Source: UBA1715 sp045615765
GTDB lineage: Bacteria; Bacteroidota; Bacteroidia; Bacteroidales; UBA1715
Direction of reading: 5' to 3'
NCBI GenBank assembly: GCA_045615765.1
Contig: JAZLFM010000038.1
Location: 11,016-75,015 of the forward strand
DNA: 64,000 nucleotides
The notes under the pieces are model-generated. The model was not told the DNA's origin and did not search any database. It saw nothing but the letters and a program-made list of their open reading frames with translations. The position numbers and the translations under genes were made by a program. Shown here piece by piece: positions 45,725-54,218 of this stretch. The first letter of the stretch is position 1; the number at the start of each line of letters is the position of its first letter.

Positions 45725-46680
45725 TTTTGTAAGTATTCTTTTGCGTAATACGAAATAATATATTGTGCTCCAGCGCGTTTAATTGCAATAAGGCTTTCGA
45801 AAACAACTCGCTTTTCGTCAAGATAGCCAAGACTTGCGGCTGCTTTTAGCATAGAATATTCTCCACTGACTTGATATGCAACCATAGGTATGTTAGGGAA
45901 TTTTTCTACGCCTCTTGCTATTATATCTAAGTATGGTAGTGCAGGTTTCACCATAGTCCAGTCTGCACCTTCTGCTATATCCGCTTCAATTTCTTGTAGT
46001 CCTTGATCGTGTGTTCGATAATCCATTTGATAGGTTTTTCTGTCTCCGAATGACGGCGCACTGTCGGCGGCATCGCGGAAAGGACCGTAGAAAGCAGAGG
46101 CGTATTTTGCCGAGTACGCTAAAACTTTTGTTTGTAGGTTATGTTCTTGTAGTTTTTGCTTTATGGCTTCAACTTGTCCGTCCATCATTGCTGAAGGGGC
46201 AACAATATCAGCTCCTGCAAGTGCATGTTGATATGCCATTTCTGCCAACAATGGTAGTGTGCTGTCGTTTTCTACATCGCAGTCGCATAGTAATCCGCAG
46301 TGTCCATGACTTGTGTATTCACAAAGGCAGATGTCGGTAATCACTGTAATTTGTGGTATTGTAGTTTTTATAGTTCGTACAGCTCGTGCAATTAAAGAAT
46401 TTGGATCGTATGCCGCAGTTCCTCGTTCGTCTTTTACAGAGTCGTCAACAACTCCAAACAAAAGGATCTTATTGATGCCGAGTTGATAAATTTCTTGTAT
46501 ATCTGTAATTAATAAATCTATAGAGTATCGGTAAATACCTGGCATTGAAGATATTTCTTCCTTTCGATTTTCTCCTTCGATTACAAAATAAGGATATATA
46601 AAATCGTTGGAGTCGATTTTTACATCAGCGTATTGGTCGCGTATTGTTTGAGTTAATCTAAATTGTCTAAAGCGATGCAT
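45715..46680 (-). CDS. hemB: Porphobilinogen synthase (delta-aminolevulinate dehydratase)
   Basis: A 321-residue enzyme. The metal-binding cysteines are in D-I-C-L-C-E-Y-T-S-H-G-H-C-G, the Schiff-base lysines in A-Y-S-A-K-Y-A-S and M-V-K-P-A-L. The three-Cys pattern suggests a zinc enzyme. It joins two aminolevulinates into porphobilinogen. It overlaps the genes on both sides (14 nt and 10 nt). Confidence 0.95.
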   Translation of the reverse strand: MHRFRQFRLTQTIRDQYADVKIDSNDFIYPYFVIEGENRKEEISSMPGIYRYSIDLLITDIQEIYQLGINKILLFGVVDDSVKDERGTAAYDPNSLIARAVRTIKTTIPQITVITDICLCEYTSHGHCGLLCDCDVENDSTLPLLAEMAYQHALAGADIVAPSAMMDGQVEAIKQKLQEHNLQTKVLAYSAKYASAFYGPFRDAADSAPSFGDRKTYQMDYRTHDQGLQEIEADIAEGADWTMVKPALPYLDIIARGVEKFPNIPMVAYQVSGEYSMLKAAASLGYLDEKRVVFESLIAIKRAGAQYIISYYAKEYLQKWN

Positions 46681-48628
46681 GTTCTTGTAATTTTGATTTT
46701 AAATATGATTTTGTAATGCTTCCGCGAGTAATCAATTCTTTTCCCTTGGGAAGTGCGCCATATACTGTAATAAAGTTATCGATAGTAGAAGGCGATGTAA
46801 AGATAATTTTTTGAATTGTATCTAAATTGACTCTTGTCGGATTTTGTGGACAAACGGTTGTGTACACATCTGCTGCATGTATTGTAAATCCAAGTTCTTG
46901 TAAGCCATTGTAGATTATCGGAAATGCTATTGCAGATCGAGGATACAGTACGGTTCCTTTTTCTTGTCTTGAAAACCAATCAATTACTCCGTAGGAGTCA
47001 TCTTGTTCTACTTGTTGCACATTGATGACGCCTTCGTTTAAGAGAGCTTCGGTTGTGGTTGCTCCAATAGAAACAATTGTTGCTTGAGAAATATTGACTT
47101 TGAGTTCTCGTATAATTTTAAATGTGAATTTTACGGAATATCTACTTGTGAATAGTATGTAATCGAATTTCTGCAGTAGAAAATGTTTTATCTGTGAATA
47201 ATCGGAAAGATTTTGTATTTCAATTAAAGGTGTGTGTATATAGGAAGGATTGTTGCAAACACTTCCCGTATATAGAGTTCTTGTAATTGCAGAACTTTCG
47301 TGTGTTTGTAGTTTATTTACATCACCGATTAATGCAATAAGTGGTGTTGAATATGTTGTTGTGGAGGTAGCTAATTCTTCTAATGATAATGTAAAAACTT
47401 GTTCTGTTGGTAAAGAAACATCGTGAACAAGTAGGACGGGTGTATTCTTAGCCCAACCTTTAGCAAGTATTTTTGTTGCTATATTGTTGAGGTTTGAAGC
47501 TCCCATATAAAACACTAATGTATCGGCAGTCGGTATTTCTAAATAATTGGAATGTCCGTTTACAAAGGCAACACTCGATGAAATAAATCGTTGGGTGAGA
47601 CTAACTTTCATATCTGCAGCTAACGCAGATGCTGTTGTTATGCCAGGAATTACCGAAACAGAAATAAAATTTTTCTGTAAGAATTCAATTTCTTCGCCAG
47701 CATGTGCAAAAATCATTGGGTCGCCGCCTTTTAATCGAATAACATTTTTGCCTAACGTTGCTTTTTGCAGTAAAATATGATTGATTTCGTTTTGTTCACT
47801 GCTATGATGTCCAGACCGTTTTCCTACATAGATTTTTTCAGCAGAAAATTGTGCAAGAAATTGTTTGTCGATTAAATCATCGTATACGATGACGTCTGCA
47901 TTCTGAAGTGCTTTAAGAGCTTTTATCGTAAGTAATTCCGAATCACCAGGTCCAAAACCAACTAATGTAACGGTTCCGTATGAATGTAGTACATTTACGG
48001 AATCAAATTGTTTTTTTAGTTTCTCGTTTCCGCGTAGTGCCGTTACAGCAAGCATTCCTTGTAAAGTGTTTGTTTCAAAAGGAAGAACTTCTGCAATTTC
48101 TGATTGAAGATTTAGGCGTTGCAATGCGCAAGTTGCAATTATAGCAGCATCGTATTTCCCCTTGTGCACTTGTTGGATTCGTTGTTCGATAGTTCCTCGA
48201 ATACCTTTTATTGTCAGGTCGGGACGAACTGCAAGTAATTCTTTTTTTCGTAATGGTGAACTAGTTCCTACTATGCTGTTTGTAGGAAGTTCATTCAATT
48301 TGAGGTTATTTTTGCTTACCAATGAGTCAGTTTGATCTTTTGCTGGTAATAAGGCAATAATCTCAATTTGTGGTGGTAAAGGATAAGGTAGGTCTTTTGC
48401 CGAATGAATTGCAATGTCGGCAGTTCCGTTTATAATTGCTTGGTCAAGTTCGCGAGTGAATATATCGGAAGGAGCTTCGCCGTTGAGTAGTGAAATTTGC
48501 TGATTATTGTCGCCGTATGAACTAGTGAAAATAACATTATAGTCGATGGAAGGTAATTGATTCATTACTTCTTTCACTTGCAACTGCGAGAGTTTACTAT
48601 TGCGTGCAATGATTTGTAATTTTTTCAT
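46667..48628 (-). CDS. Trifunctional fusion: HemC (lacking domain 3?)-CobA/SUMT-HemD
   Basis: A 653-residue fusion. Residues 1-215 match domains 1 and 2 of hydroxymethylbilane synthase (IARNSKLSQLQ, IHSAKDLPYPLP, SSPLRKKELL, I-R-G-T-I-E-Q-R). Residues 218-455 are uroporphyrinogen III methyltransferase (VTLVGFGPGDSELLT, RSGHHSSEQ, RLKGGDPMIF). About 460-653 is uroporphyrinogen III synthase. The HemC part goes from L-Q-G-M-L-A-V-T to the CobA start within about 30 residues, so domain 3 with the dipyrromethane-cofactor cysteine is missing. The three steps lead from porphobilinogen to precorrin-2. It overlaps hemA by 4 nt. Confidence 0.88.
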   Translation of the reverse strand: MKKLQIIARNSKLSQLQVKEVMNQLPSIDYNVIFTSSYGDNNQQISLLNGEAPSDIFTRELDQAIINGTADIAIHSAKDLPYPLPPQIEIIALLPAKDQTDSLVSKNNLKLNELPTNSIVGTSSPLRKKELLAVRPDLTIKGIRGTIEQRIQQVHKGKYDAAIIATCALQRLNLQSEIAEVLPFETNTLQGMLAVTALRGNEKLKKQFDSVNVLHSYGTVTLVGFGPGDSELLTIKALKALQNADVIVYDDLIDKQFLAQFSAEKIYVGKRSGHHSSEQNEINHILLQKATLGKNVIRLKGGDPMIFAHAGEEIEFLQKNFISVSVIPGITTASALAADMKVSLTQRFISSSVAFVNGHSNYLEIPTADTLVFYMGASNLNNIATKILAKGWAKNTPVLLVHDVSLPTEQVFTLSLEELATSTTTYSTPLIALIGDVNKLQTHESSAITRTLYTGSVCNNPSYIHTPLIEIQNLSDYSQIKHFLLQKFDYILFTSRYSVKFTFKIIRELKVNISQATIVSIGATTTEALLNEGVINVQQVEQDDSYGVIDWFSRQEKGTVLYPRSAIAFPIIYNGLQELGFTIHAADVYTTVCPQNPTRVNLDTIQKIIFTSPSTIDNFITVYGALPKGKELITRGSITKSYLKSKLQEHASL

Positions 48629-49524
48629 AGTGCAGTGATATAAAGTTTTCTTCGTTGTAATACAGCTTGCAGATTTTGAATTTCTTGCTTGATTATAGTT
48701 TCAACTTTTTCAATTTCGCTGTTGCGGATGTTGAGGTTATTGTTCACTCTTTTTTCAATGTCTTGTACATTGAAAAGCCTAAAACCATCTAAGTTGGCAA
48801 TTTGTGGATCAATGTCGCGGGGAAATGCTAAATCTATAGCTAAAAAAGGATGGTTTGGGTTTACATCGTCCACAGTCACTATATGATGTGGTGCTGAGGT
48901 TGCGCTAATCAATACGTCTGTTTCGCTTAACAATGCTTTTCGTTCCTGTAAACTATGAATTTCAATATTAAGAGGATCGGCAAGTGCATGTGCTTTGTCT
49001 AAACTTCGGTTGGCGAGAAATACTTGTTTTGCCCCTTTGTTTTGTAGAAATTTTAAGATGTCGGAAGTTAGTTTGTTTACACCGATTATGGTGATTTTTG
49101 CATCTTGTAATGTAATACCTTCGTTACTGATTAATTCTATGGTTGCATTGCCGTGTCCGATTGCTCCACGAGAGATGTCTGTTTTTTCTCTGACTTTTTT
49201 GCCGACAAGCAGTGCTGTCTCGAATAGTTTATGTAGTGATGCGGAAAGTTGTCTTGTGTTTTTTGCTTGTATATAAGCATCACGAACTTGTCCTTGTATG
49301 GCTCGTTCGCCAATCAATGCCGATTCAAGTCCAGAAACAACACGAAAAAGATGATGTGCGACATCGTCTGGAATATCGCCGTCGCCAACATAAACTTCAA
49401 TACGGTTGCAGGTTTGTAATACCACGTACGAATCTGTCCCATACTCTTTGTTTAAAGAGTGGAAGTATTTCTCACGATCTTCTATAGAAGTGTTTTTATG
49501 ACTAATCGATTCGTAAAATACCAT
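48625..49524 (-). CDS. hemA: Glutamyl-tRNA reductase, short form without dimerisation domain
   Basis: A 299-residue protein. The N-terminus S-H-K-N-T-S-I-E-D-R-E aligns with the start of GluTR, so the start is right; the catalytic Cys is in V-V-L-Q-T-C-N-R-I-E-V-Y. E-S-A-L-I-G-E-R-A-I-Q-G-Q-V and the NADPH-binding strand (ITIIGVNKLTS) follow. It ends with the spinal helix (R-R-K-L-Y-I-T-A-L), where usual enzymes of about 415 residues continue with a helical dimerisation domain. It reduces glutamyl-tRNA to glutamate semialdehyde. It overlaps the siroheme synthase gene by 23 nt. Confidence 0.88.
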   Translation of the reverse strand: MVFYESISHKNTSIEDREKYFHSLNKEYGTDSYVVLQTCNRIEVYVGDGDIPDDVAHHLFRVVSGLESALIGERAIQGQVRDAYIQAKNTRQLSASLHKLFETALLVGKKVREKTDISRGAIGHGNATIELISNEGITLQDAKITIIGVNKLTSDILKFLQNKGAKQVFLANRSLDKAHALADPLNIEIHSLQERKALLSETDVLISATSAPHHIVTVDDVNPNHPFLAIDLAFPRDIDPQIANLDGFRLFNVQDIEKRVNNNLNIRNSEIEKVETIIKQEIQNLQAVLQRRKLYITAL

Positions 49525-49957
49525 TTTCTATCAATTCGTTGATACGATTGCGAATTCGTATTGATTGTTTAACATTTTGCGAATCAGATCCTACAGCAAT
49601 TGTGATATGTTCGTGTTTTGCTATTGCAGGAGAAATAAAATCACATTCTGCGGGATTGTCGCAAACAGAGGTTAGAATTTTTCTCTTTTCGGCTAATTGC
49701 TTTATCTCTTTGTTTAGTAAATGATTTCCTGTACAAATAAATAGGATGTCGATTCCTTCCAAGTCGTTCTCCTCAAATTCTTTTTGTTTGATAGTAAACG
49801 GAAGTGTTGTAAGTTCAGTGGTAACTTCTGGTGCTATAATAGTCAAACTATCAATGAATCGACTTAATATTTGTGCTTTGTGGGTAGCGACTTTGCCACC
49901 ACCCACAATTAGCACTTTTTTATTTTTTGTTCGTATTGTTATAGGAAGAAAATCCAT
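49502..49957 (-). CDS. Precorrin-2 dehydrogenase/sirohydrochlorin ferrochelatase (Met8/CysG N-terminal type)
   Basis: A 151-residue protein with the NAD-binding motif V-G-G-G-K-V-A-T-H-K at residues 17-26 and the T-S-V-C-D-N-P-A-E-C-D-F-I-S-P segment of CysG-N/Met8/YlnF enzymes. It oxidises precorrin-2 to sirohydrochlorin and may insert iron to give siroheme. It is shorter than Met8 (274 residues), lacking the full C-terminal helical domain. It starts immediately after the sulfite reductase stop, so siroheme is made next to the enzyme that uses it. Confidence 0.88.
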   Translation of the reverse strand: MDFLPITIRTKNKKVLIVGGGKVATHKAQILSRFIDSLTIIAPEVTTELTTLPFTIKQKEFEENDLEGIDILFICTGNHLLNKEIKQLAEKRKILTSVCDNPAECDFISPAIAKHEHITIAVGSDSQNVKQSIRIRNRINELIENGILRID

Positions 49958-52297
49958 TTATTTTTTCTTTATAACAACTCTCCAGTAATCATTTACCTTT
50001 TCTGTTTCCAGAATTTCGTGACCTTCGTTACGGACGCTTCCGGGAACATTGTTTATTGGTTGTCCGTCATCTAATAAGATTTCAAGTATTTGTCCGGATT
50101 GCATTGGAGCTAAGGCGAATTTCGTTTTAACAAAATTCATAGGACATGCAACTCCACGAAAATCCTTTTTTACAGTTGCATTGTTTGATTCTGCCTTTTC
50201 TTCTACAATTTGTTTAGGCTCTTCTTGTACAGTAGGAATCTTGAATTGTAGGCTGTCGTCCATTGTTGCATACAAAGCTTCAACAGCTTCGGCCAATGAA
50301 AGAACATATTCTTTTGATTCTATAAGTGATTCATGCTTACGTGCTTTCTCTACAATCTCCTTATATGTTGCGGCAACTAAGTGTTGGTCAATAAATAAAG
50401 ATTCAAAATTGTCATACACTTCATCGTCGGTACGTGGATCGGCACCGCGTGTAACCAATAGCATACGAGAAGATGAGAATACTATATCATGAAGGATTTT
50501 TTCTTCATCGCCACCTAATTCTAATGCAGCACGTTTTTCTGCGATGATAGATTTGTCGAGTTCAACAATATCGAACAAACCTGCAGAACATTCTGCTTGT
50601 CCGTGTTTCGTTATGCTGAAAACTTCTTTTGCACTCCAGTCATAGTAATAGTTCTTGTCATCGTCAAAACTTGGAACATTTTTGTATTTTTCAATCAACG
50701 ATGCAATTATTGAAGTTCCCTCGGTAGTAACGAATTTGTCGTATACATCGTCATATAGATTTTTTGCATTTTTTTCTTTGTAAGAAATGTATGCAGACAA
50801 ATAATCTACGACAAAAGATGGAATATCGCGTGCGGCAAGAAATCCAAGAGATTCAGCTAATTGTTTTCTTCCATTTGTTCGTGCCCATATTGTATAAGCA
50901 GGTAGAGCATAGTCACCATTTCTATCAATTCTTCCACTAAATCCAAGGTCAGACCAAGTACTTTGTGCACAAATATTGGAACAACCATTAATGTTGATTG
51001 AAACTTCTGCAACGGCATCTAAATCAAGATTGCTTTGTTCTAAGTTTTTACGAATTGCTTTTACTAAACCCTTTGGTAGGCATATACCAAGACGGCACGT
51101 GTCGGCACCTGTACATGATGCGATTGAATTGAAAATAACAGGAGCATCAAGGGATAGACCAATAGATTTAAAGAAGGAATATACATTTGGTAAATATGCT
51201 TCTGGAATATTTCGAACTTGAATACCTTGACGTGCAGTAAAACGAATTACATCGTTGCCAAATTCTGAAAGGAATGTTGCAATTTTATCAAAGAATTCAG
51301 GAGATTCGTTACCATGTAACACTGGAATATATGCATAGAATAATCCGGATTGTTTTTGTTGGTATGCGTATCTTTTCTTCCATTGTTCAAATGCTTTATC
51401 TTGTATTGCTAATGGTGTAAACGAAGGTGTTTTGTATTCGTATGGTAAATCGGCAGGTTGCAGATCTAGGGAAGAATCGGAAATGAGTTTGTTGTATTCC
51501 TCCATGTACAACGCTTTCGTTTGTTCGTATCCATTTTTATAGAAAATGAATCGGATACGGGCTTTATATCGATTTTTACGGTTACCATTAAGGTTAAAGA
51601 AATTTTTGGCTGCTTTTGCTGCACGGAAAATATCTTTTGCAGGTAGAAAATCAAAGATTTCCCATCCTAAGTGTGGATTCGAAGCAACAGAACCACCTAA
51701 TAATACACGGAATCCTTTTTCGCCGTTTTTCACAGTGGCAATAAAACCTAAATCAGCAACTAAGCCGAAATTTGCAGTTTCTTCGCTTAAGTCAAATGCA
51801 ATTTTTAACTTTCGTGGCATTGTGAACGAATCCTTTTCTGCAATTAAGCGTGTTGTTAATGCAATTGCGTATGGATATGGATCAAATGCTTCGTTTGCGG
51901 TAAGACCACCTAGGTCGTTTACCAACATGTTACGGATAGTGTTACCGCCACCACCTTGTGTCGCAAGTCCTACTTTTGTAAGTTCTAGTAGGGCAGGGGT
52001 CGCGTCGTCAATAGTTACATCATGTATTTGGACCTCTTGACGAGTTGTTATGTGTATATGTGAACAGTTAACTTGTTTTGCTACTTCAGCAACTTTTTTT
52101 AATTGAACAGGAGTTATTAAACCACCTGTACAGCGTATACGAAGCATATAGTGACCATTCTCTCTTTGTTCGTAGATTCCCATTGGAACACGATTCGATT
52201 TGAGTTGTGCACCTGTAATTTCTCCAGTTTTAAATTTATCAATTAATGATTGAGTGTACTGAATATCTTCAGTAAGAGTTTGGGGAATTTTGTACAT
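49958..52297 (-). CDS. Siroheme [4Fe-4S] sulfite reductase fused to a TusA-like domain
   Basis: A 779-residue protein. The sulfite/nitrite reductase part (about 1-560) has the substrate-binding repeats and the cluster motifs C-T-G-A-D-T-C (around residue 400) and N-G-C-S-N-I-C (around 445). A helical stretch (about 560-690) follows. The last about 75 residues are a TusA/SirA-like domain with R-G-V-A-C-P-M-N-F-V-K-T and L-D-D-G-Q-P-I-N-N-V-P, keeping the active Cys. It reduces sulfite to sulfide; the TusA-like part could carry the product as persulfide. It sits between metZ-like and siroheme genes. Confidence 0.9.
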   Translation of the reverse strand: MYKIPQTLTEDIQYTQSLIDKFKTGEITGAQLKSNRVPMGIYEQRENGHYMLRIRCTGGLITPVQLKKVAEVAKQVNCSHIHITTRQEVQIHDVTIDDATPALLELTKVGLATQGGGGNTIRNMLVNDLGGLTANEAFDPYPYAIALTTRLIAEKDSFTMPRKLKIAFDLSEETANFGLVADLGFIATVKNGEKGFRVLLGGSVASNPHLGWEIFDFLPAKDIFRAAKAAKNFFNLNGNRKNRYKARIRFIFYKNGYEQTKALYMEEYNKLISDSSLDLQPADLPYEYKTPSFTPLAIQDKAFEQWKKRYAYQQKQSGLFYAYIPVLHGNESPEFFDKIATFLSEFGNDVIRFTARQGIQVRNIPEAYLPNVYSFFKSIGLSLDAPVIFNSIASCTGADTCRLGICLPKGLVKAIRKNLEQSNLDLDAVAEVSININGCSNICAQSTWSDLGFSGRIDRNGDYALPAYTIWARTNGRKQLAESLGFLAARDIPSFVVDYLSAYISYKEKNAKNLYDDVYDKFVTTEGTSIIASLIEKYKNVPSFDDDKNYYYDWSAKEVFSITKHGQAECSAGLFDIVELDKSIIAEKRAALELGGDEEKILHDIVFSSSRMLLVTRGADPRTDDEVYDNFESLFIDQHLVAATYKEIVEKARKHESLIESKEYVLSLAEAVEALYATMDDSLQFKIPTVQEEPKQIVEEKAESNNATVKKDFRGVACPMNFVKTKFALAPMQSGQILEILLDDGQPINNVPGSVRNEGHEILETEKVNDYWRVVIKKK

Positions 52298-52318
52298 AAT
52301 TGTTGTATTCTTTAAGTT

Positions 52319-53491
52319 TTATTGTAATGCTTGTTCTATATCTTCGAATAGGTCATCAACAGACTCTAAGCCAATGCTCAGTCTTACTGTTGTATCTCGA
52401 ACATCCATTTCTCTTTTTTGTGATCCTGCAAATCCTGCAAAAATGGTTGATGAGGGGTGTATTGCTAGTGATTTACTGTCGAACATGTTTGTTGCACGGC
52501 TAATGAGTTGTAATTTGTCGATAAATGAATAGCAGGCTTGTTTGTTTTCTAAATCAATGGTTAGCATGGCACCGTATGTGTTATTGAATTGCGCTTTGGC
52601 CAAGTTGTGAAATGCGTTGTCTTCTAAACCGACATAGTTTACTTGTTTAATTGCCGAAAGTTTACTAAGTCGTTTTGCTAATTCGAGTGTGTTGTTTGAT
52701 TGTATTTCGTATCGTGCATCTAATGTCTCTAGGCCTAATGCCTGCATATAGGCTACATGAGGAGTCATATAGGCACCTAAGTTGTACAGAAGTTCGAATT
52801 TTAAACTTCTATACAATGCGGGAAAATTTCCATAGTCAATTACGAGACCTCCTAATGAATTTGCACCTCCTGAAATATATTTGGTGCTTGATACGACTTC
52901 AATGTCCACACCAAGACTTTTTGCACTGAATTTTGTAAATGGAATTGTTGTTGTGTCTGCAATTAGAGGAATATTATGTTCGTGTGCTATGACAGATAGA
53001 GCTTGTAGATCTGCAACCTCAAGTTGTGGATTTGTAATTATCTCTAAATAGATTAAGGCTGTGTTTTCGTCTATTGCATTCTTTACGGCTGCAATATCTA
53101 ATAAATTGACCGAGCGAGTTTCTACACCGAATCTTCCGAGAGTGTTTTTTAGCAATTGTACCGTATTACCAAACAAGTGGTTCGAAGTAATCACATTCTT
53201 ACCAGCTGCTGTAAGTGCCATAATTGTATTGCTTATGGCTGCCATTCCGGTATTGAAAGCAAATACATTTGTAGCTTCGCTTAGCTCTTTTACACGAGTT
53301 TCGAAAAACGTTACTGTTGGGTTGGCTACACGAGAATAGCTAGGTTCGGATGAACGCCCTGTAAACGCATCTGCCATTGCTTTTGCTGTTGGAAAATTAA
53401 AGGCGGCAGTGTGATATATAGGCATATTCAAAGAACCATATACGTCGTTATGCGGTTGTTTGGTATGTATTGCTAATGTTTGTTTTTTCAT
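52319..53491 (-). CDS. Cys/Met metabolism PLP enzyme, MetZ/MetY-like homocysteine synthase
   Basis: A 390-residue fold-type I enzyme. Motifs are Y-S-R-V-A-N-P-T-V near residue 52-60, F-N-T-G-M-A-A-I, and the PLP lysine in V-S-S-T-K-Y-I-S-G-G-A-N. The gene lies between a thioredoxin and sulfite reductase in the HcyS operon. That position suggests an O-acetyl- or O-succinylhomoserine sulfhydrylase accepting sulfur from the carrier protein, as MetY does in the Wolinella succinogenes Hcy system. A distinct canonical MetY is encoded at 61894-63183, so there are two such enzymes. Confidence 0.85.
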   Translation of the reverse strand: MKKQTLAIHTKQPHNDVYGSLNMPIYHTAAFNFPTAKAMADAFTGRSSEPSYSRVANPTVTFFETRVKELSEATNVFAFNTGMAAISNTIMALTAAGKNVITSNHLFGNTVQLLKNTLGRFGVETRSVNLLDIAAVKNAIDENTALIYLEIITNPQLEVADLQALSVIAHEHNIPLIADTTTIPFTKFSAKSLGVDIEVVSSTKYISGGANSLGGLVIDYGNFPALYRSLKFELLYNLGAYMTPHVAYMQALGLETLDARYEIQSNNTLELAKRLSKLSAIKQVNYVGLEDNAFHNLAKAQFNNTYGAMLTIDLENKQACYSFIDKLQLISRATNMFDSKSLAIHPSSTIFAGFAGSQKREMDVRDTTVRLSIGLESVDDLFEDIEQALQ

Positions 53492-53492
53492 T

Positions 53493-53807
53493 TTATAGAT
53501 TTTTTTCTATAGTCTCTTGTATTTTTGACTTTGTGACAGCGCCAACGATACGATCTATTTCTACACCATTTTTAACAAATACTATGGTAGGTAGATTTCT
53601 TACAGAAAATTGTTCTGTTGTTTGTTCGCCATCTTCTGTGTCACATTTACCGATGACAGCTTTTTCATTATATATATCTGCTAGTTCACTAATAATAGAA
53701 GCAATGCGTCTGCAAGGAGCACACCATTCTGCCCAAAAGTCGATAACGACTAGTTTTTCTTGATTAAGAATCTCGTTAATATTTGAATCGGTAATAATTG
53801 TTGCCAT
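53493..53807 (-). CDS. Thioredoxin with WCAPC active site
   Basis: A 104-residue thioredoxin fold. The active site is F-W-A-E-W-C-A-P-C-R-R instead of the usual WCGPC; the cis-Pro loop is L-P-T-I-V-F. It has no signal peptide. In this operon it may reduce APS reductase or the sulfur-carrier intermediates. The start is 5 nt after the JAMM gene's stop and the gene ends 1 nt before the MetZ-like gene, so it is part of the operon. Confidence 0.92.
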   Translation of the reverse strand: MATIITDSNINEILNQEKLVVIDFWAEWCAPCRRIASIISELADIYNEKAVIGKCDTEDGEQTTEQFSVRNLPTIVFVKNGVEIDRIVGAVTKSKIQETIEKNL

Positions 53808-53812
53808 ATATA

Positions 53813-54211
53813 TTATTTTAAAGGTACTTTTTCAATAACAGTTCCACCTTGTATTTTGAAGGCGTTTAGTACAGGTTGTTCTTGTTCAAGTGACAGAATG
53901 AAATACCAAATGTTTGGATCGTAGGCAAGTCGTTTGTCTTCGTCGGAAGGACGGCTTGGCGATGCTGGATGGCTATGCCAATTTCCAACGACTTGTAGCC
54001 CGTTTTTTCTTGCAAAATTGATAGCTGCAAATTGTTCTTTCGGATCAAAACTGAAGTGTTCAGAAGAGTGATCGATATTTGTCATTGTATAGTTATACGT
54101 TGCTGTTTCCTTGTCTGGACCGAGCAAATAACCGCAAGATTCTATTGGAGCATCAGCGATTGCTTGCTCCAAAATTGAAGAATATGCTTCGTCGGAAATT
54201 GTTACTGCCAT
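53813..54211 (-). CDS. JAMM (Mov34/MPN+, M67) metalloprotease, HcyD/Mec+-like
   Basis: A 132-residue protein with the full JAMM zinc motif: Glu24 in P-I-E-S-C-G-Y-L-L-G, then W-H-S-H-P-A-S-P-S-R-P-S-D-E-D. Prokaryotic members next to ThiS-like carriers cut after the carrier's Gly-Gly, either to remove a C-terminal tail or to release cysteine or homocysteine (Mec+ in Mycobacterium, HcyD in Wolinella). Here the carrier gene has a tail after Gly-Gly, in line with such processing. It lies 7 nt after the thiF-like gene. Confidence 0.9.
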   Translation of the reverse strand: MAVTISDEAYSSILEQAIADAPIESCGYLLGPDKETATYNYTMTNIDHSSEHFSFDPKEQFAAINFARKNGLQVVGNWHSHPASPSRPSDEDKRLAYDPNIWYFILSLEQEQPVLNAFKIQGGTVIEKVPLK

Positions 54212-54218
54212 TGCTTTA

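Noticed and set aside
49502..49524. Frameshift between the siroheme synthase and hemA genes because of their 23-nt overlap
   Set aside because: Both proteins have intact ends for their families at this junction; overlapping genes are the rule in this operon.
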